Shown: positions 33,420 to 42,094, counted from the first letter of the stretch. The stretch: 43,442 bases of DNA from Bacilli bacterium (GCA_016936415.1 JAFGXW010000018.1:1-43442), one strand, 5' to 3'. Numbers and translations are program-made. The notes: generated by a model not told the origin, from the letters alone.

Positions 33420-34586
33420 ATGACCAAATATGAAGAGTTAAAGAGAAAGATATCAAATAAACTTCCAACTTGGAAAAAGCATCTTATTGGGAACGGAAAT
33501 GGCAATGGTGTTTTATTTAAAATTGCAATTTACTTCCTTTCAATCACCTTTGCATTTGTATTTATTTATCCGATATTTTATATGTTTATGATTAGTTTAA
33601 TGTCAAACACAGACTTAGTGGATAGCACAATTCTTTGGATTCCATCTAGTGTATACTATCAAAACTATTTGTTTGCGGTAAATGGACTAAGTCTAGATGA
33701 ATCTTATTTTAAAACAGTTATTAATATCTTCCTACACAAAGATTTAATCATCACATCACCATATATGGTTGAGGTAAGAAAACTAATTGTTATCATCGCA
33801 ATTATCCCAATTACAGTATTATTTGGAGGAATCTACTTTGAAAACAAAGGGAAACTATTTGGTGTAAGTTTGTTTATTGTTGTTTTAATTATGATTTTCC
33901 CTAAGAGTTATGTAGATAGTTTATATGTTGCAGGAACCACTACTTTAGTAACGGTATTTAGTAGTGCAATAATTGGGTATGGTTTGGCAAGATTTGAGTT
34001 TAAAGGCAAAAAATTAATTATGGTTTTGATGTTATTGGTGTATGTATTACCAAAGACATTATTGTTTATTTCAAGAAGTCAATTGTATGGTACTTTGGGA
34101 ATTAAAGGAACTATGTTTGCACTTTGGATCCCGTCATTTATGGGTCAAGGGTTACAAGCCACTTTCTTTATATTAATATTCTTTCAATTCTTTAAAATGT
34201 TACCAAATCAGATTGAAGAATCGGCTTATATTGATGGTGCAAATACATTGACAATTTTCTTTAGAATTGCCATTCCAATGGCTGTGCCAGCCTTTGTCAT
34301 TTCAATCACTTATGGATTTGCAGTGAACTGGAATGAATTGTTCTTAACCAATATTTATTTAAACGGAAACATCAAGACAATTCCAATGTTACTACAAGGT
34401 TTGCAAGCAGCTTGGGGTAGCGTTGCAGACTACTCAACAGGTAGTGATGTGGTGAATGTTGACTTCACAGAAGCCAAAGCATTTGCTGGAACAATGTTAT
34501 CAATCATACCTCTTGTAATTATGTACGGAATCATTCAAAGATACTTTATTGAAAGCATTGATAAATCAGGAATTACAGGTGAATAA
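33420..34586 (+). CDS. Carbohydrate ABC transporter permease
   Basis: EAA-like loop ESAYIDGANTLTIFFRIAIPMAVP, multiple TM helices. Confidence 0.9.
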   Translation: MTKYEELKRKISNKLPTWKKHLIGNGNGNGVLFKIAIYFLSITFAFVFIYPIFYMFMISLMSNTDLVDSTILWIPSSVYYQNYLFAVNGLSLDESYFKTVINIFLHKDLIITSPYMVEVRKLIVIIAIIPITVLFGGIYFENKGKLFGVSLFIVVLIMIFPKSYVDSLYVAGTTTLVTVFSSAIIGYGLARFEFKGKKLIMVLMLLVYVLPKTLLFISRSQLYGTLGIKGTMFALWIPSFMGQGLQATFFILIFFQFFKMLPNQIEESAYIDGANTLTIFFRIAIPMAVPAFVISITYGFAVNWNELFLTNIYLNGNIKTIPMLLQGLQAAWGSVADYSTGSDVVNVDFTEAKAFAGTMLSIIPLVIMYGIIQRYFIESIDKSGITGE

Positions 34587-34617
34587 AAAAAGTGTAGTCA
34601 TATTGACTACACTTTTT
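34587..34617. terminator. Bidirectional terminator between convergent permease and amylase genes
   Basis: AAAAAGTGTAGTCA-tat-TGACTACACTTTTT. Confidence 0.93.
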
Positions 34618-36838
34618 AATTCACTAAGGTATCTAATAATTCAAAAGGTAATTTTAGGACAATACTACCATTTGGAGAGATGCCTCCAAAATCAGTATCA
34701 AAAGTGCTATATAGAATTTCGTAACTACTAAACTCATTTGGAATAGGTACGTGGTTTCTAGAACTAAAATTAAAGAGTACAATGACGAGTTCAGAATCTT
34801 CTCCGTTATCAAATACGCGATAGTATCCTTCTAATCCAGTAGATGAATATGGAATAAAGTCTCCGTAACTTAAAGCAAGACTGTGGTTTCTTGCATACCC
34901 AATATCAATGTATGATTGTAAAATAGATTGATTATCCAATAATTGAACGCTAACTGGGTCAACATTAGAGTCTGCATAATTGATTGGCATTGTATCGTAA
35001 TAATCTCCCCATACCATTGATGTTCTTTGCCCCATAATTCCAATTTCGTCACCGAAATATATGTATGGATTTCCAGGTAAGAATAATACAACTTCTGCAG
35101 CTAACCTAGCTTCTTGAATGTTATCTTCAAAAATGCTGGCGATACGCTCTTGATCATGATTCCTTAAAAAAGGAGCATCAATATAATTGGAAGAATATTT
35201 GGAAATCTCTGAATATATTTGTTGTATTGAAGACGACAAGGAAGTTCCTAAATAGCCATTTATAGAGGCTATAATTCGATCTGATACTTCAAAATTAAAT
35301 GCAGAAATCCCCGAACGATAATACTTTGCATAAGTAGTGTAACTGTCCCATGCCTCGCCAACTATATAGACATCAGGATTACTGAGAGAACAGTGATTTT
35401 TGAAACCAGTTAAAAATTCAATATTTGCTTCTGTATTGTTTGGAATGTCTAGGTATTCGTTTACGCCAAAAATATGTGCAATTGCATCCATACGATATCC
35501 TGTAACTCCTGTTTCTTCAATCCACCAAGTACCAACATCATAAATATAGTCAATAACTTCTTGGTTTAAATAATTAAGGTCAGGCATCCAATCGGAGAAG
35601 TAGGCAGCATAGTACTTGCCACTTAAAGAAGAATGTACGGTAAAAGATGTTTTTTTCAAGTGTGGATTGGCAAATGGATTATACCAAATAGTTTGTCCCC
35701 ATGAGCCTTTTAGATTGAAGCGAGGATCATTAGAATCTATCCAAGTAAACCAATCATAATAATTGCTAGTTACACCATTTTTAAGGACATCTTGGAATAT
35801 TGAATTATATGCTCCCATATGATTGACCACTAAATCAATTATCACATCTATTCCCATTTCTTTTGCGGTGCTTACCAGTTCTTTAAAATCAAGCATTGTT
35901 CCATATTCATTATCAACTTCATAATAATCATCTGTCTCATAACCATGATCAGATCTTGATTGCATAATTGGCATTAGCCAAATTCCACCAACACCCAGAC
36001 TTTTTAAATATGGTAGGTTATCAATAATTCCTTGGAAGTCACCAATATTATTGTTGTTGCTATCTGCGAATGTTCTAACATATATCTCGTAGTAAATTTT
36101 ATTGTTTTTATAAACCAATTGATAGTTAGTGCCAGATACATTTTCATCTGGAAGGGTAATGATTCTTGAGGTATCTCCTAAATATTCATCTACGCATTTT
36201 GTTTGAAAGGGATCTTCGATACAGCTTTTTGCTAATACAGAAATCACTTTTGAAATGGTAAAGTTTCCATCGACAGTAGAAATTGTAATGGTTACAGTAC
36301 CTTCACTAATACCAAATACGTATCCATAACTACTTACAGTTGCAATGGATTCATCACTTGATGTGATTGTAATATCTTGATTTGTAGCATCTGTTGGTAA
36401 AATCTCCCATTTTAACTTGATGAATTCATCAATAAATACTTCAGTTAAAGAATTACTTTCTTCAGCAAAAGAAATACTTGATACAAGAGTACTACATTTA
36501 TCTTGTGTATTGTCTTCTTCACAAGATAGTTCAACCACATTGATGATTATGTTTAATTCGCCCTTAGTTTGTTGGTCATCAAAAACAAAAAGCACGACTG
36601 GGTAAGTGCCAACCGTATTTAAATCATATGTGCCATCGATTTCAATCAATTGTGATAAATCATTCCCATCTTCATCAAAAGCACTGATGACGCTGAAATC
36701 AAATGAGTCAGTCCCAATTTTCACATCAAAGATAGTATCATCTGGATAATTAAATGTGATGACACGATTTGTTTTATTGCATGAAGTTAAAGTGAACAAC
36801 AACAATAGAAGTAAAAATCCTGTGATTAATTTTTTCAT
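34616..36838 (-). CDS. Lipoprotein alpha-amylase family (GH13) enzyme with N-terminal Ig-like and BIG2-like domains
   Basis: Lipobox LTSC; YEIYVRTFADSNNNNIGDFQGI, VIDLVVNHMG, GYRMDAIAHIF, YIVGEAWD, FLRNHDQERIAS. Confidence 0.92.
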   Translation of the reverse strand: MKKLITGFLLLLLLFTLTSCNKTNRVITFNYPDDTIFDVKIGTDSFDFSVISAFDEDGNDLSQLIEIDGTYDLNTVGTYPVVLFVFDDQQTKGELNIIINVVELSCEEDNTQDKCSTLVSSISFAEESNSLTEVFIDEFIKLKWEILPTDATNQDITITSSDESIATVSSYGYVFGISEGTVTITISTVDGNFTISKVISVLAKSCIEDPFQTKCVDEYLGDTSRIITLPDENVSGTNYQLVYKNNKIYYEIYVRTFADSNNNNIGDFQGIIDNLPYLKSLGVGGIWLMPIMQSRSDHGYETDDYYEVDNEYGTMLDFKELVSTAKEMGIDVIIDLVVNHMGAYNSIFQDVLKNGVTSNYYDWFTWIDSNDPRFNLKGSWGQTIWYNPFANPHLKKTSFTVHSSLSGKYYAAYFSDWMPDLNYLNQEVIDYIYDVGTWWIEETGVTGYRMDAIAHIFGVNEYLDIPNNTEANIEFLTGFKNHCSLSNPDVYIVGEAWDSYTTYAKYYRSGISAFNFEVSDRIIASINGYLGTSLSSSIQQIYSEISKYSSNYIDAPFLRNHDQERIASIFEDNIQEARLAAEVVLFLPGNPYIYFGDEIGIMGQRTSMVWGDYYDTMPINYADSNVDPVSVQLLDNQSILQSYIDIGYARNHSLALSYGDFIPYSSTGLEGYYRVFDNGEDSELVIVLFNFSSRNHVPIPNEFSSYEILYSTFDTDFGGISPNGSIVLKLPFELLDTLVN

Positions 36839-36892
36839 TTATATCAACTCTTTCTTCTATAATTATATCACAAATTGATGAAGAAAATAAAA

Positions 36893-36924
36893 ATATGACA
36901 ATGCAAAAATTGCGTTGTCATATT
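36893..36924 (-). terminator. Terminator for the cysteine desulfidase-like gene
   Basis: Minus strand ATATGACAACGCAA-ttt-TTGCATTGTCATATTTTTATTTT. Confidence 0.85.
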
Positions 36925-38183
36925 AGTTCAATTATTCCTTTATTTGCTGAATGTAAAATTTCATTGTTCAGTTTTCCTAGATTTTTGATTGTTCTATCAA
37001 TATCAATTTTATTTAAACCCGTTCCATCACATACTGTGTTGTGATCAAGCACCATTTTTCCAGCAATCATACCATTCATTGCTGCAAATGAAACTTTATG
37101 TGTGCAAGATAATTTTGCACCATCACATACAAATCCCATCGACGTAGCAAGATACAAATTGATTGCTTCTTTGATTTGATTGCGGGTTGCTCCTTTTACA
37201 AAAGCTGTCGCGGCAGCTGAGCTACATCCTGTCGCATGTCCAGTACCACATAACACAGTAACTATGTTCATTTCCTGTTTTACATATACACTGGTTAGAA
37301 ATGATAAAACAATCATTTTTTGTTTGATCGAAATATCCAAATTAAGAGCATGTGCAAGAAACACAGGTGTAATCAAAGTTCCAATTCCTAAATTCCCACT
37401 TCCTGCAACGCCATAAACTGTGTATATATCTCCTACCATTCTCTTTCTTGAAGGAACAGTGATATGTTTTCTTAAGAAATTAGATAAATCATATAAACAA
37501 TCTTTTTGTGCTTCACGAAGATCTTCTACTAGATAGTTTCCTTCTTCTTTTTTGATTTCTTCTCTTGCATTTTCATATTGAAGATCTGCAGTTTGAAATA
37601 AATAATCTAATCCTTCAAAATCTCCTTTTTCAACAAATTCTAAAATTTCATCATATTTGAGAATTTTATATTGATTTATTCTCCCCATTAAGGCACTTTT
37701 TTCATAGTCCTCTAAAATTTCACCATTTCTTGTAACGCTAAACACATTATCGTAGGAATCTTTTATGACAATTGTTGCACTGTTTCCTTCGACTGAAGTG
37801 ATTTTCAGTTCTTCATATAAAACGGTGTCCTCAAATTTTTGATATTTAATGGATACCTCTATTTCGCTAAGTAATTGTTCGATTTTTTCAATGTCATCAT
37901 TCGTAACACTTTCAAATACACTCAATTGCTGTTTCGGGTTTTTTAATAAAATCCCTAAAGCCAAGGCACTGTTTAATCCGCTTTTCTTTAATCCAGGGAT
38001 ACCTACATTAACACTGTTTTTATATAATTCTTCACTCATTAGTAAAGAGACTGTCTTAATTTTTTCGTTTCTTAGGATATAGGCACCTATTGATGCAATG
38101 TAACCTACAACACCAATATCTGTACAACCCATTGTTTTGGTTAAATTGGCGTTTAACAATCTAACAGCTTGTTCATTATCCAA
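36918..38183 (-). CDS. L-cysteine desulfidase / UPF0597 (serine dehydratase alpha-like) family protein
   Basis: NLTKTMGCTDIGVVGYIAS, YGVAGSGNLGIG, LCGTGHATGCSSAAATAF, MGFVCDGAKLSCTHKV; likely TTG start at 38183 after GAGGTGATCA. Confidence 0.85.
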   Translation of the reverse strand: MDNEQAVRLLNANLTKTMGCTDIGVVGYIASIGAYILRNEKIKTVSLLMSEELYKNSVNVGIPGLKKSGLNSALALGILLKNPKQQLSVFESVTNDDIEKIEQLLSEIEVSIKYQKFEDTVLYEELKITSVEGNSATIVIKDSYDNVFSVTRNGEILEDYEKSALMGRINQYKILKYDEILEFVEKGDFEGLDYLFQTADLQYENAREEIKKEEGNYLVEDLREAQKDCLYDLSNFLRKHITVPSRKRMVGDIYTVYGVAGSGNLGIGTLITPVFLAHALNLDISIKQKMIVLSFLTSVYVKQEMNIVTVLCGTGHATGCSSAAATAFVKGATRNQIKEAINLYLATSMGFVCDGAKLSCTHKVSFAAMNGMIAGKMVLDHNTVCDGTGLNKIDIDRTIKNLGKLNNEILHSANKGIIELI

Positions 38184-38306
38184 AATGATCACCTCAAATT
38201 TTATTATAAACGGCAATTGAAGCAAGTGCAATATTTTTCAAAATTTATCATTAGCATACAACAATCATTTATGGTAAAATGAATTAAGAAAAAAGGATGT
38301 GATCAT

Positions 38307-39014
38307 ATGGCAACAATTATTACAGGAAAAAATACTGTTTTAGAGGCCATCAAAGCAGGTCATAAAGTTTATGAAATATATTATCAAAAAGGAACCAATG
38401 TTGATGTATGTGAAATAGCTTCGGCTCGTGGTATTAAGGCCAAAGAATATGACAAAGAAGGGTTAATGAAAATTCTTCCTCCGAATAACCAAGGCGTTGG
38501 GGCATTGGTAGATGATTACCAGTACACGCTTTTAGAACAAGTATTAAAAAAACCTTCACAGAGAAAACTGTTTGTGATGTTAGACTCATTGGAAGATCCC
38601 CACAACCTAGGTGCGATTTTAAGAAGTGCTGATGCATTTTCTGTGGATGCTGTGATTATTCCTAAAAATCGTAGTGTAAAACTGAATGCAACAGTGGCAA
38701 AAGTATCAACTGGTTCTATCGAGTACGTTGATGTAGTTGAAGTGGTAAATTTAAATCAAACCATTAAAACGCTGAAAGACAATGGATTTTGGATTGTAGG
38801 TACAGATGCTGATACCCCTCAAACAATTCATGACATTGATGTGGATACCAATCTTTGTGTTGTAATTGGTAGTGAAGGTAAAGGAATCAGCCGACTTGTA
38901 AAAGAAAATTGTGATTATGTTGTAAAAATACCGATGTCAGGACATGTTAATAGTCTAAATGCTAGTGTTTCTGCCGGATTGATTATATACGAAATTTTCC
39001 ATCGAAGAGGGTGA
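38307..39014 (+). CDS. rlmB: 23S rRNA (guanosine(2251)-2'-O)-methyltransferase
   Basis: SpoU motifs LDSLEDPHNLGAILRSADAF, VIGSEGKGIS, IPMSGHVNSLNASVSAGLIIYE. Confidence 0.95.
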   Translation: MATIITGKNTVLEAIKAGHKVYEIYYQKGTNVDVCEIASARGIKAKEYDKEGLMKILPPNNQGVGALVDDYQYTLLEQVLKKPSQRKLFVMLDSLEDPHNLGAILRSADAFSVDAVIIPKNRSVKLNATVAKVSTGSIEYVDVVEVVNLNQTIKTLKDNGFWIVGTDADTPQTIHDIDVDTNLCVVIGSEGKGISRLVKENCDYVVKIPMSGHVNSLNASVSAGLIIYEIFHRRG

Positions 39015-39018
39015 ACTT

Positions 39019-39561
39019 TTGAATTATATCAAACATAATGATTATGAGATAATTGGGCAAATCCAAGAGGGTAATCAAGAAGCCTTAGAACTTATGTTTG
39101 ATAAATACAAATCGTTAATTTCGAAAATTATATATAAGTATAACCTGTATTATGATTATGATGATATGTTTCAAGAAGGTCAAATGATTTTATACAAATC
39201 TATTTTGCATTTTCAAGATAGATATGATAAAACATTTACTAGATTTTTTGAGCAAAATTTGGAGAGGAAATATATCACGATTATATCTAAGAGAATTCGA
39301 AGAAAAGAAATATTTACGTCAAATATTTTATATATTTATGAGACGAACAATAATTTACAGCAAAATAGTGCATATTTTGAGACGCTAATAAAAGAAATTG
39401 CAAAAATACTTACAAATACAGAAAATTTAGTATATACTTTAAGGGAACTACAAAATTTTAGCATTTCATATATAAAAGAGAATTATGGCTTAGGTGAGAA
39501 AGAAATCTACAATTCATTACACCGAGCGAAAGTAAAAATTAAGAAGCATTTTGAGAACTAA
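39019..39561 (+). CDS. SigH-like sigma-70 family factor (divergent)
   Basis: GNQEALELMFDKYKSLISKIIYKY...DDMFQEGQMILYKSI (region 2); position between rlmB and rpmG-secE-nusG. Confidence 0.75.
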   Translation: MNYIKHNDYEIIGQIQEGNQEALELMFDKYKSLISKIIYKYNLYYDYDDMFQEGQMILYKSILHFQDRYDKTFTRFFEQNLERKYITIISKRIRRKEIFTSNILYIYETNNNLQQNSAYFETLIKEIAKILTNTENLVYTLRELQNFSISYIKENYGLGEKEIYNSLHRAKVKIKKHFEN

Positions 39562-39562
39562 C

Positions 39563-39591
39563 TTGACAAAAATATTTATTTTTGTTAAATT
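39563..39591 (+). promoter_or_regulatory. Sigma-A-like promoter for rpmG-secE-nusG
   Basis: TTGACA, 17-nt spacer, TAAATT. Confidence 0.65.
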
Positions 39592-39617
39592 ATATATTTG
39601 CAAGAGAGTTGGATTAT

Positions 39618-39764
39618 ATGAGAGAAAAAATTATATTAATATGTGAAGTTTGCTTATCTAGAAATTATTCTTTATATAAAAATAAGGAAAATAAAGAAAG
39701 AATGCAAATAAAAAAATATTGCAAGCGTTGTGGTACACATACTACACACAAAGAAAGCAAATAG
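39618..39764 (+). CDS. rpmG: 50S ribosomal protein L33
   Basis: [49 protein letters not shown] 39618. Confidence 0.92.
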   Translation: MREKIILICEVCLSRNYSLYKNKENKERMQIKKYCKRCGTHTTHKESK

Positions 39765-39776
39765 GAGAGATTAAAG

Positions 39777-40205
39777 ATGGCTAAGAATGTTGAAGAAGTT
39801 AAAAAAAATAAAGTGTTAGAGATTTTAAGAAAAGAATATCCTTTTGAAAGATTATTACTAGGAGTTTTGGGGCTAATCGTTTTGATTTTAGGAGTTTATT
39901 TAATTGAGGGTTCAGTACTAGAAATTCGTTATACTGATTTTTGGTTATTTAATACGCCTTTGAAAATTACGTTATTTTCAGTCTTTGTAATTATTGTGGG
40001 TTCTGTATCGTTTCTTTTATCAGTATGGGCGTTTTTCGTTCCAAGTGTTGCAGAAATGAAAAAAGTATCTTGGCCAGATGGTCCAACAATTTTAAATCAC
40101 TCAGCAAGAGTATTTGGGTTTATTATTATTATTTCATTGTTCTTTGTATTAGCTAATGTTGGATTAGTACCATTGTTTAAATGGCTTAGTTCTTTAGGAG
40201 TTTAA
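39777..40205 (+). CDS. secE: Preprotein translocase subunit SecE (N-terminally extended)
   Basis: EMKKVSWPDGPTI motif; precedes nusG. Confidence 0.85.
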   Translation: MAKNVEEVKKNKVLEILRKEYPFERLLLGVLGLIVLILGVYLIEGSVLEIRYTDFWLFNTPLKITLFSVFVIIVGSVSFLLSVWAFFVPSVAEMKKVSWPDGPTILNHSARVFGFIIIISLFFVLANVGLVPLFKWLSSLGV

Positions 40206-40207
40206 TA

Positions 40208-40744
40208 ATGGGTGATAAAAGATGGTATGTTGTTCAAACATATTCTGGATTTGAAAATTCAGTTAAAATTAATTTAGAACGACGTATCGAATCAATGCAA
40301 ATGGAAGATAGAATCTTTCAAGTAATGATTCCTGAAGAAATTAGAATTGAGAAAAAAGCAGATGGAACAACAAAAGAAAAAATGGTAAAAATATTTCCTG
40401 GATATGTTTTCCTTGAAATGGAAGTTACTGATGATTCTTGGTTCGTTGTTCGTAATACTCCAGGTGTTACTGGATTCTTAGGATCTAGTGGTGGGGGAAC
40501 AAAACCTATTCCTGTACCAAATGAAGAGATTGTTCCTATTCTGAAAAAATGTGGTCTTATTGAATTACCAACTATTAATGTGGTTGTTGGCGAAAAAGTT
40601 CGTGTTATCACAGGACCGTTTCGTGATCAAATCGGATCAATTGATGCAATTGATAGTGAAAAACTGGAAATTACTGTGTTGGTAGATATGTTTGGACGTA
40701 AAACTCCAGTTGAATTAGCATTTGAAGATATTGAAAAGATCTAA
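40208..40744 (+). CDS. nusG: Transcription termination/antitermination protein NusG
   Basis: RWYVVQTYSGFENSVK, FPGYVFLEMEV, VRVITGPFRDQIG (KOW). Confidence 0.97.
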   Translation: MGDKRWYVVQTYSGFENSVKINLERRIESMQMEDRIFQVMIPEEIRIEKKADGTTKEKMVKIFPGYVFLEMEVTDDSWFVVRNTPGVTGFLGSSGGGTKPIPVPNEEIVPILKKCGLIELPTINVVVGEKVRVITGPFRDQIGSIDAIDSEKLEITVLVDMFGRKTPVELAFEDIEKI

Positions 40745-40755
40745 CATTTTAGTTC

Positions 40756-40785
40756 TTGACATCTAATATAATAGTATAGTATAAT
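40756..40785 (+). promoter_or_regulatory. rplK promoter
   Basis: TTGACA (40756-40761), 18-nt spacer, TATAAT (40780-40785). Confidence 0.65.
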
Positions 40786-40817
40786 AGCGTGGCATGCAGT
40801 ATGCCATGCTATTTTTT
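40785..40817 (+). terminator. Terminator after nusG, overlapping the rplK promoter
   Basis: TAGCGTGGCAT-gcagt-ATGCCATGCTA-TTTTTT (11 bp with one G-U). Confidence 0.88.
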
Positions 40818-40819
40818 GA

Positions 40820-40857
40820 GTGGGAGGATTTTAAAAAAATCTGGTGACCACATCACG
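40820..40857 (+). promoter_or_regulatory. Probable ribosomal protein L1 mRNA-binding site upstream of rplK
   Basis: GTGGGAGGA...GACCACATCACG with GUGG/CCAC closing stem. Confidence 0.65.
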
Positions 40858-40878
40858 AAAAAAAGGAGGTGTCTTTCG

Positions 40879-41303
40879 TGGCTAAAGAAATTAAGACTCA
40901 AGTAAAATTACAAATACCAGCAGGTAAAGCAAATCCTGCACCACCAGTAGGACCAGCACTTGGACAAGCAGGTGTTAACATTCAAGAATTTTGTTTAAAA
41001 TTCAACGAAGCTACTCGTGAACAAATGGGTTCTGTAATTCCTGTTGTTATCACAGTTTATGACGACAGAACTTTTACATTCATTACTAAAACTCCACCAG
41101 CAAGCGATTTATTAAAAAAAGCAGCTGGAATTAAAAAAGGAGCTAGCAATGCATTAAAAGAAAAAGTTGCTACTATTACTCGTCAACAACTTAGAGAAAT
41201 AGCAGAAATCAAAATGCCTGACTTAAACGCAAATGACGTTGAAGCGGCAATGAACATTATTGCAGGATCTGCAAGAAACATGGGAATCGTTATCGAAGAC
41301 TAA
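40879..41303 (+). CDS. rplK: 50S ribosomal protein L11
   Basis: [38 protein letters not shown]; likely GTG start after AAAGGAGGTGTCTTTC; ORF track starts upstream at 40869. Confidence 0.97.
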
Positions 41304-41331
41304 GCACTTAGTTGTTTATATACAGCTAATT

Positions 41332-41358
41332 GTGGGAGGAGATTCCGTTAGACCACAT
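41332..41358 (+). promoter_or_regulatory. Second probable L1 mRNA-binding site upstream of rplA
   Basis: GTGGGAGGA (41332-41340)...GACCACAT (41351-41358), same elements as the rplK leader. Confidence 0.65.
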
Positions 41359-41376
41359 TTAGGAGGTAAAAAAATT

Positions 41377-42078
41377 ATGGCTAAAAAAGGAAAAAAATTC
41401 GCAGCTGCAGCAGCGCAAGTGGATAAAACAAAAGCTTATTCAGCGCTTGAGGCAATTGAATTACTGAAAAAAGTATCATTTGAAAAATTTGATGCTTCTG
41501 TAGAATTTGCAATTCGCCTTAAACTAGATCCACGTAAAGCAGAACAAAACTTACGTGGTGCAGTAGTACTGCCACATGGTACAGGAAAAACTAAAACTGT
41601 TTTGGTTTTTGCGAAAGGTGAAAAAGCAAAAGAAGCATTAGCAGCAGGGGCTGACTTTGTTGGAGACGACGAAATGATCGACAAAGTACTTAAAGGTTGG
41701 TTCGAATTTGATACTGTAGTTGCTACACCAGATATGATGGCTCAAGTTGGAAAACTTGGACGTACATTGGGACCAAAAGGATTAATGCCTAACCCTAAAA
41801 CTGGAACAGTTACTATGGATGTAACAAAAGCAATTAATGAGATTAAAGCAGGTAAAGTAGAGTACAGAGTAGATAAAGTAGGAAATATTCATGTAAGTAT
41901 CGGGAAAGTATCATTCAACAATGATCAACTTCTTGAAAACTTAAGAACTATTTACGATACATTATTTAAACTAAGACCTTCGACTGTTAAAGGTGTGTTT
42001 GTACAAAATGTTGCAATCGCGTCTACAATGGGACCTGGCATTAAAGTTGATTCTGAATCAATTTTAGCAAAATTATAA
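41377..42078 (+). CDS. rplA: 50S ribosomal protein L1
   Basis: [53 protein letters not shown] 41377 (upstream in-frame extension is the leader). Confidence 0.97.
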   Translation: MAKKGKKFAAAAAQVDKTKAYSALEAIELLKKVSFEKFDASVEFAIRLKLDPRKAEQNLRGAVVLPHGTGKTKTVLVFAKGEKAKEALAAGADFVGDDEMIDKVLKGWFEFDTVVATPDMMAQVGKLGRTLGPKGLMPNPKTGTVTMDVTKAINEIKAGKVEYRVDKVGNIHVSIGKVSFNNDQLLENLRTIYDTLFKLRPSTVKGVFVQNVAIASTMGPGIKVDSESILAKL

Positions 42079-42094
42079 TCAATACAATTGAATA

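Noticed and set aside
13581-36838. CRISPR array or integrated phage/ICE explanation for the accessory block
   Set aside because: No spaced short direct repeats, no integrase, transposase, relaxase or phage structural genes; repeats present are in-frame protein-domain repeats.
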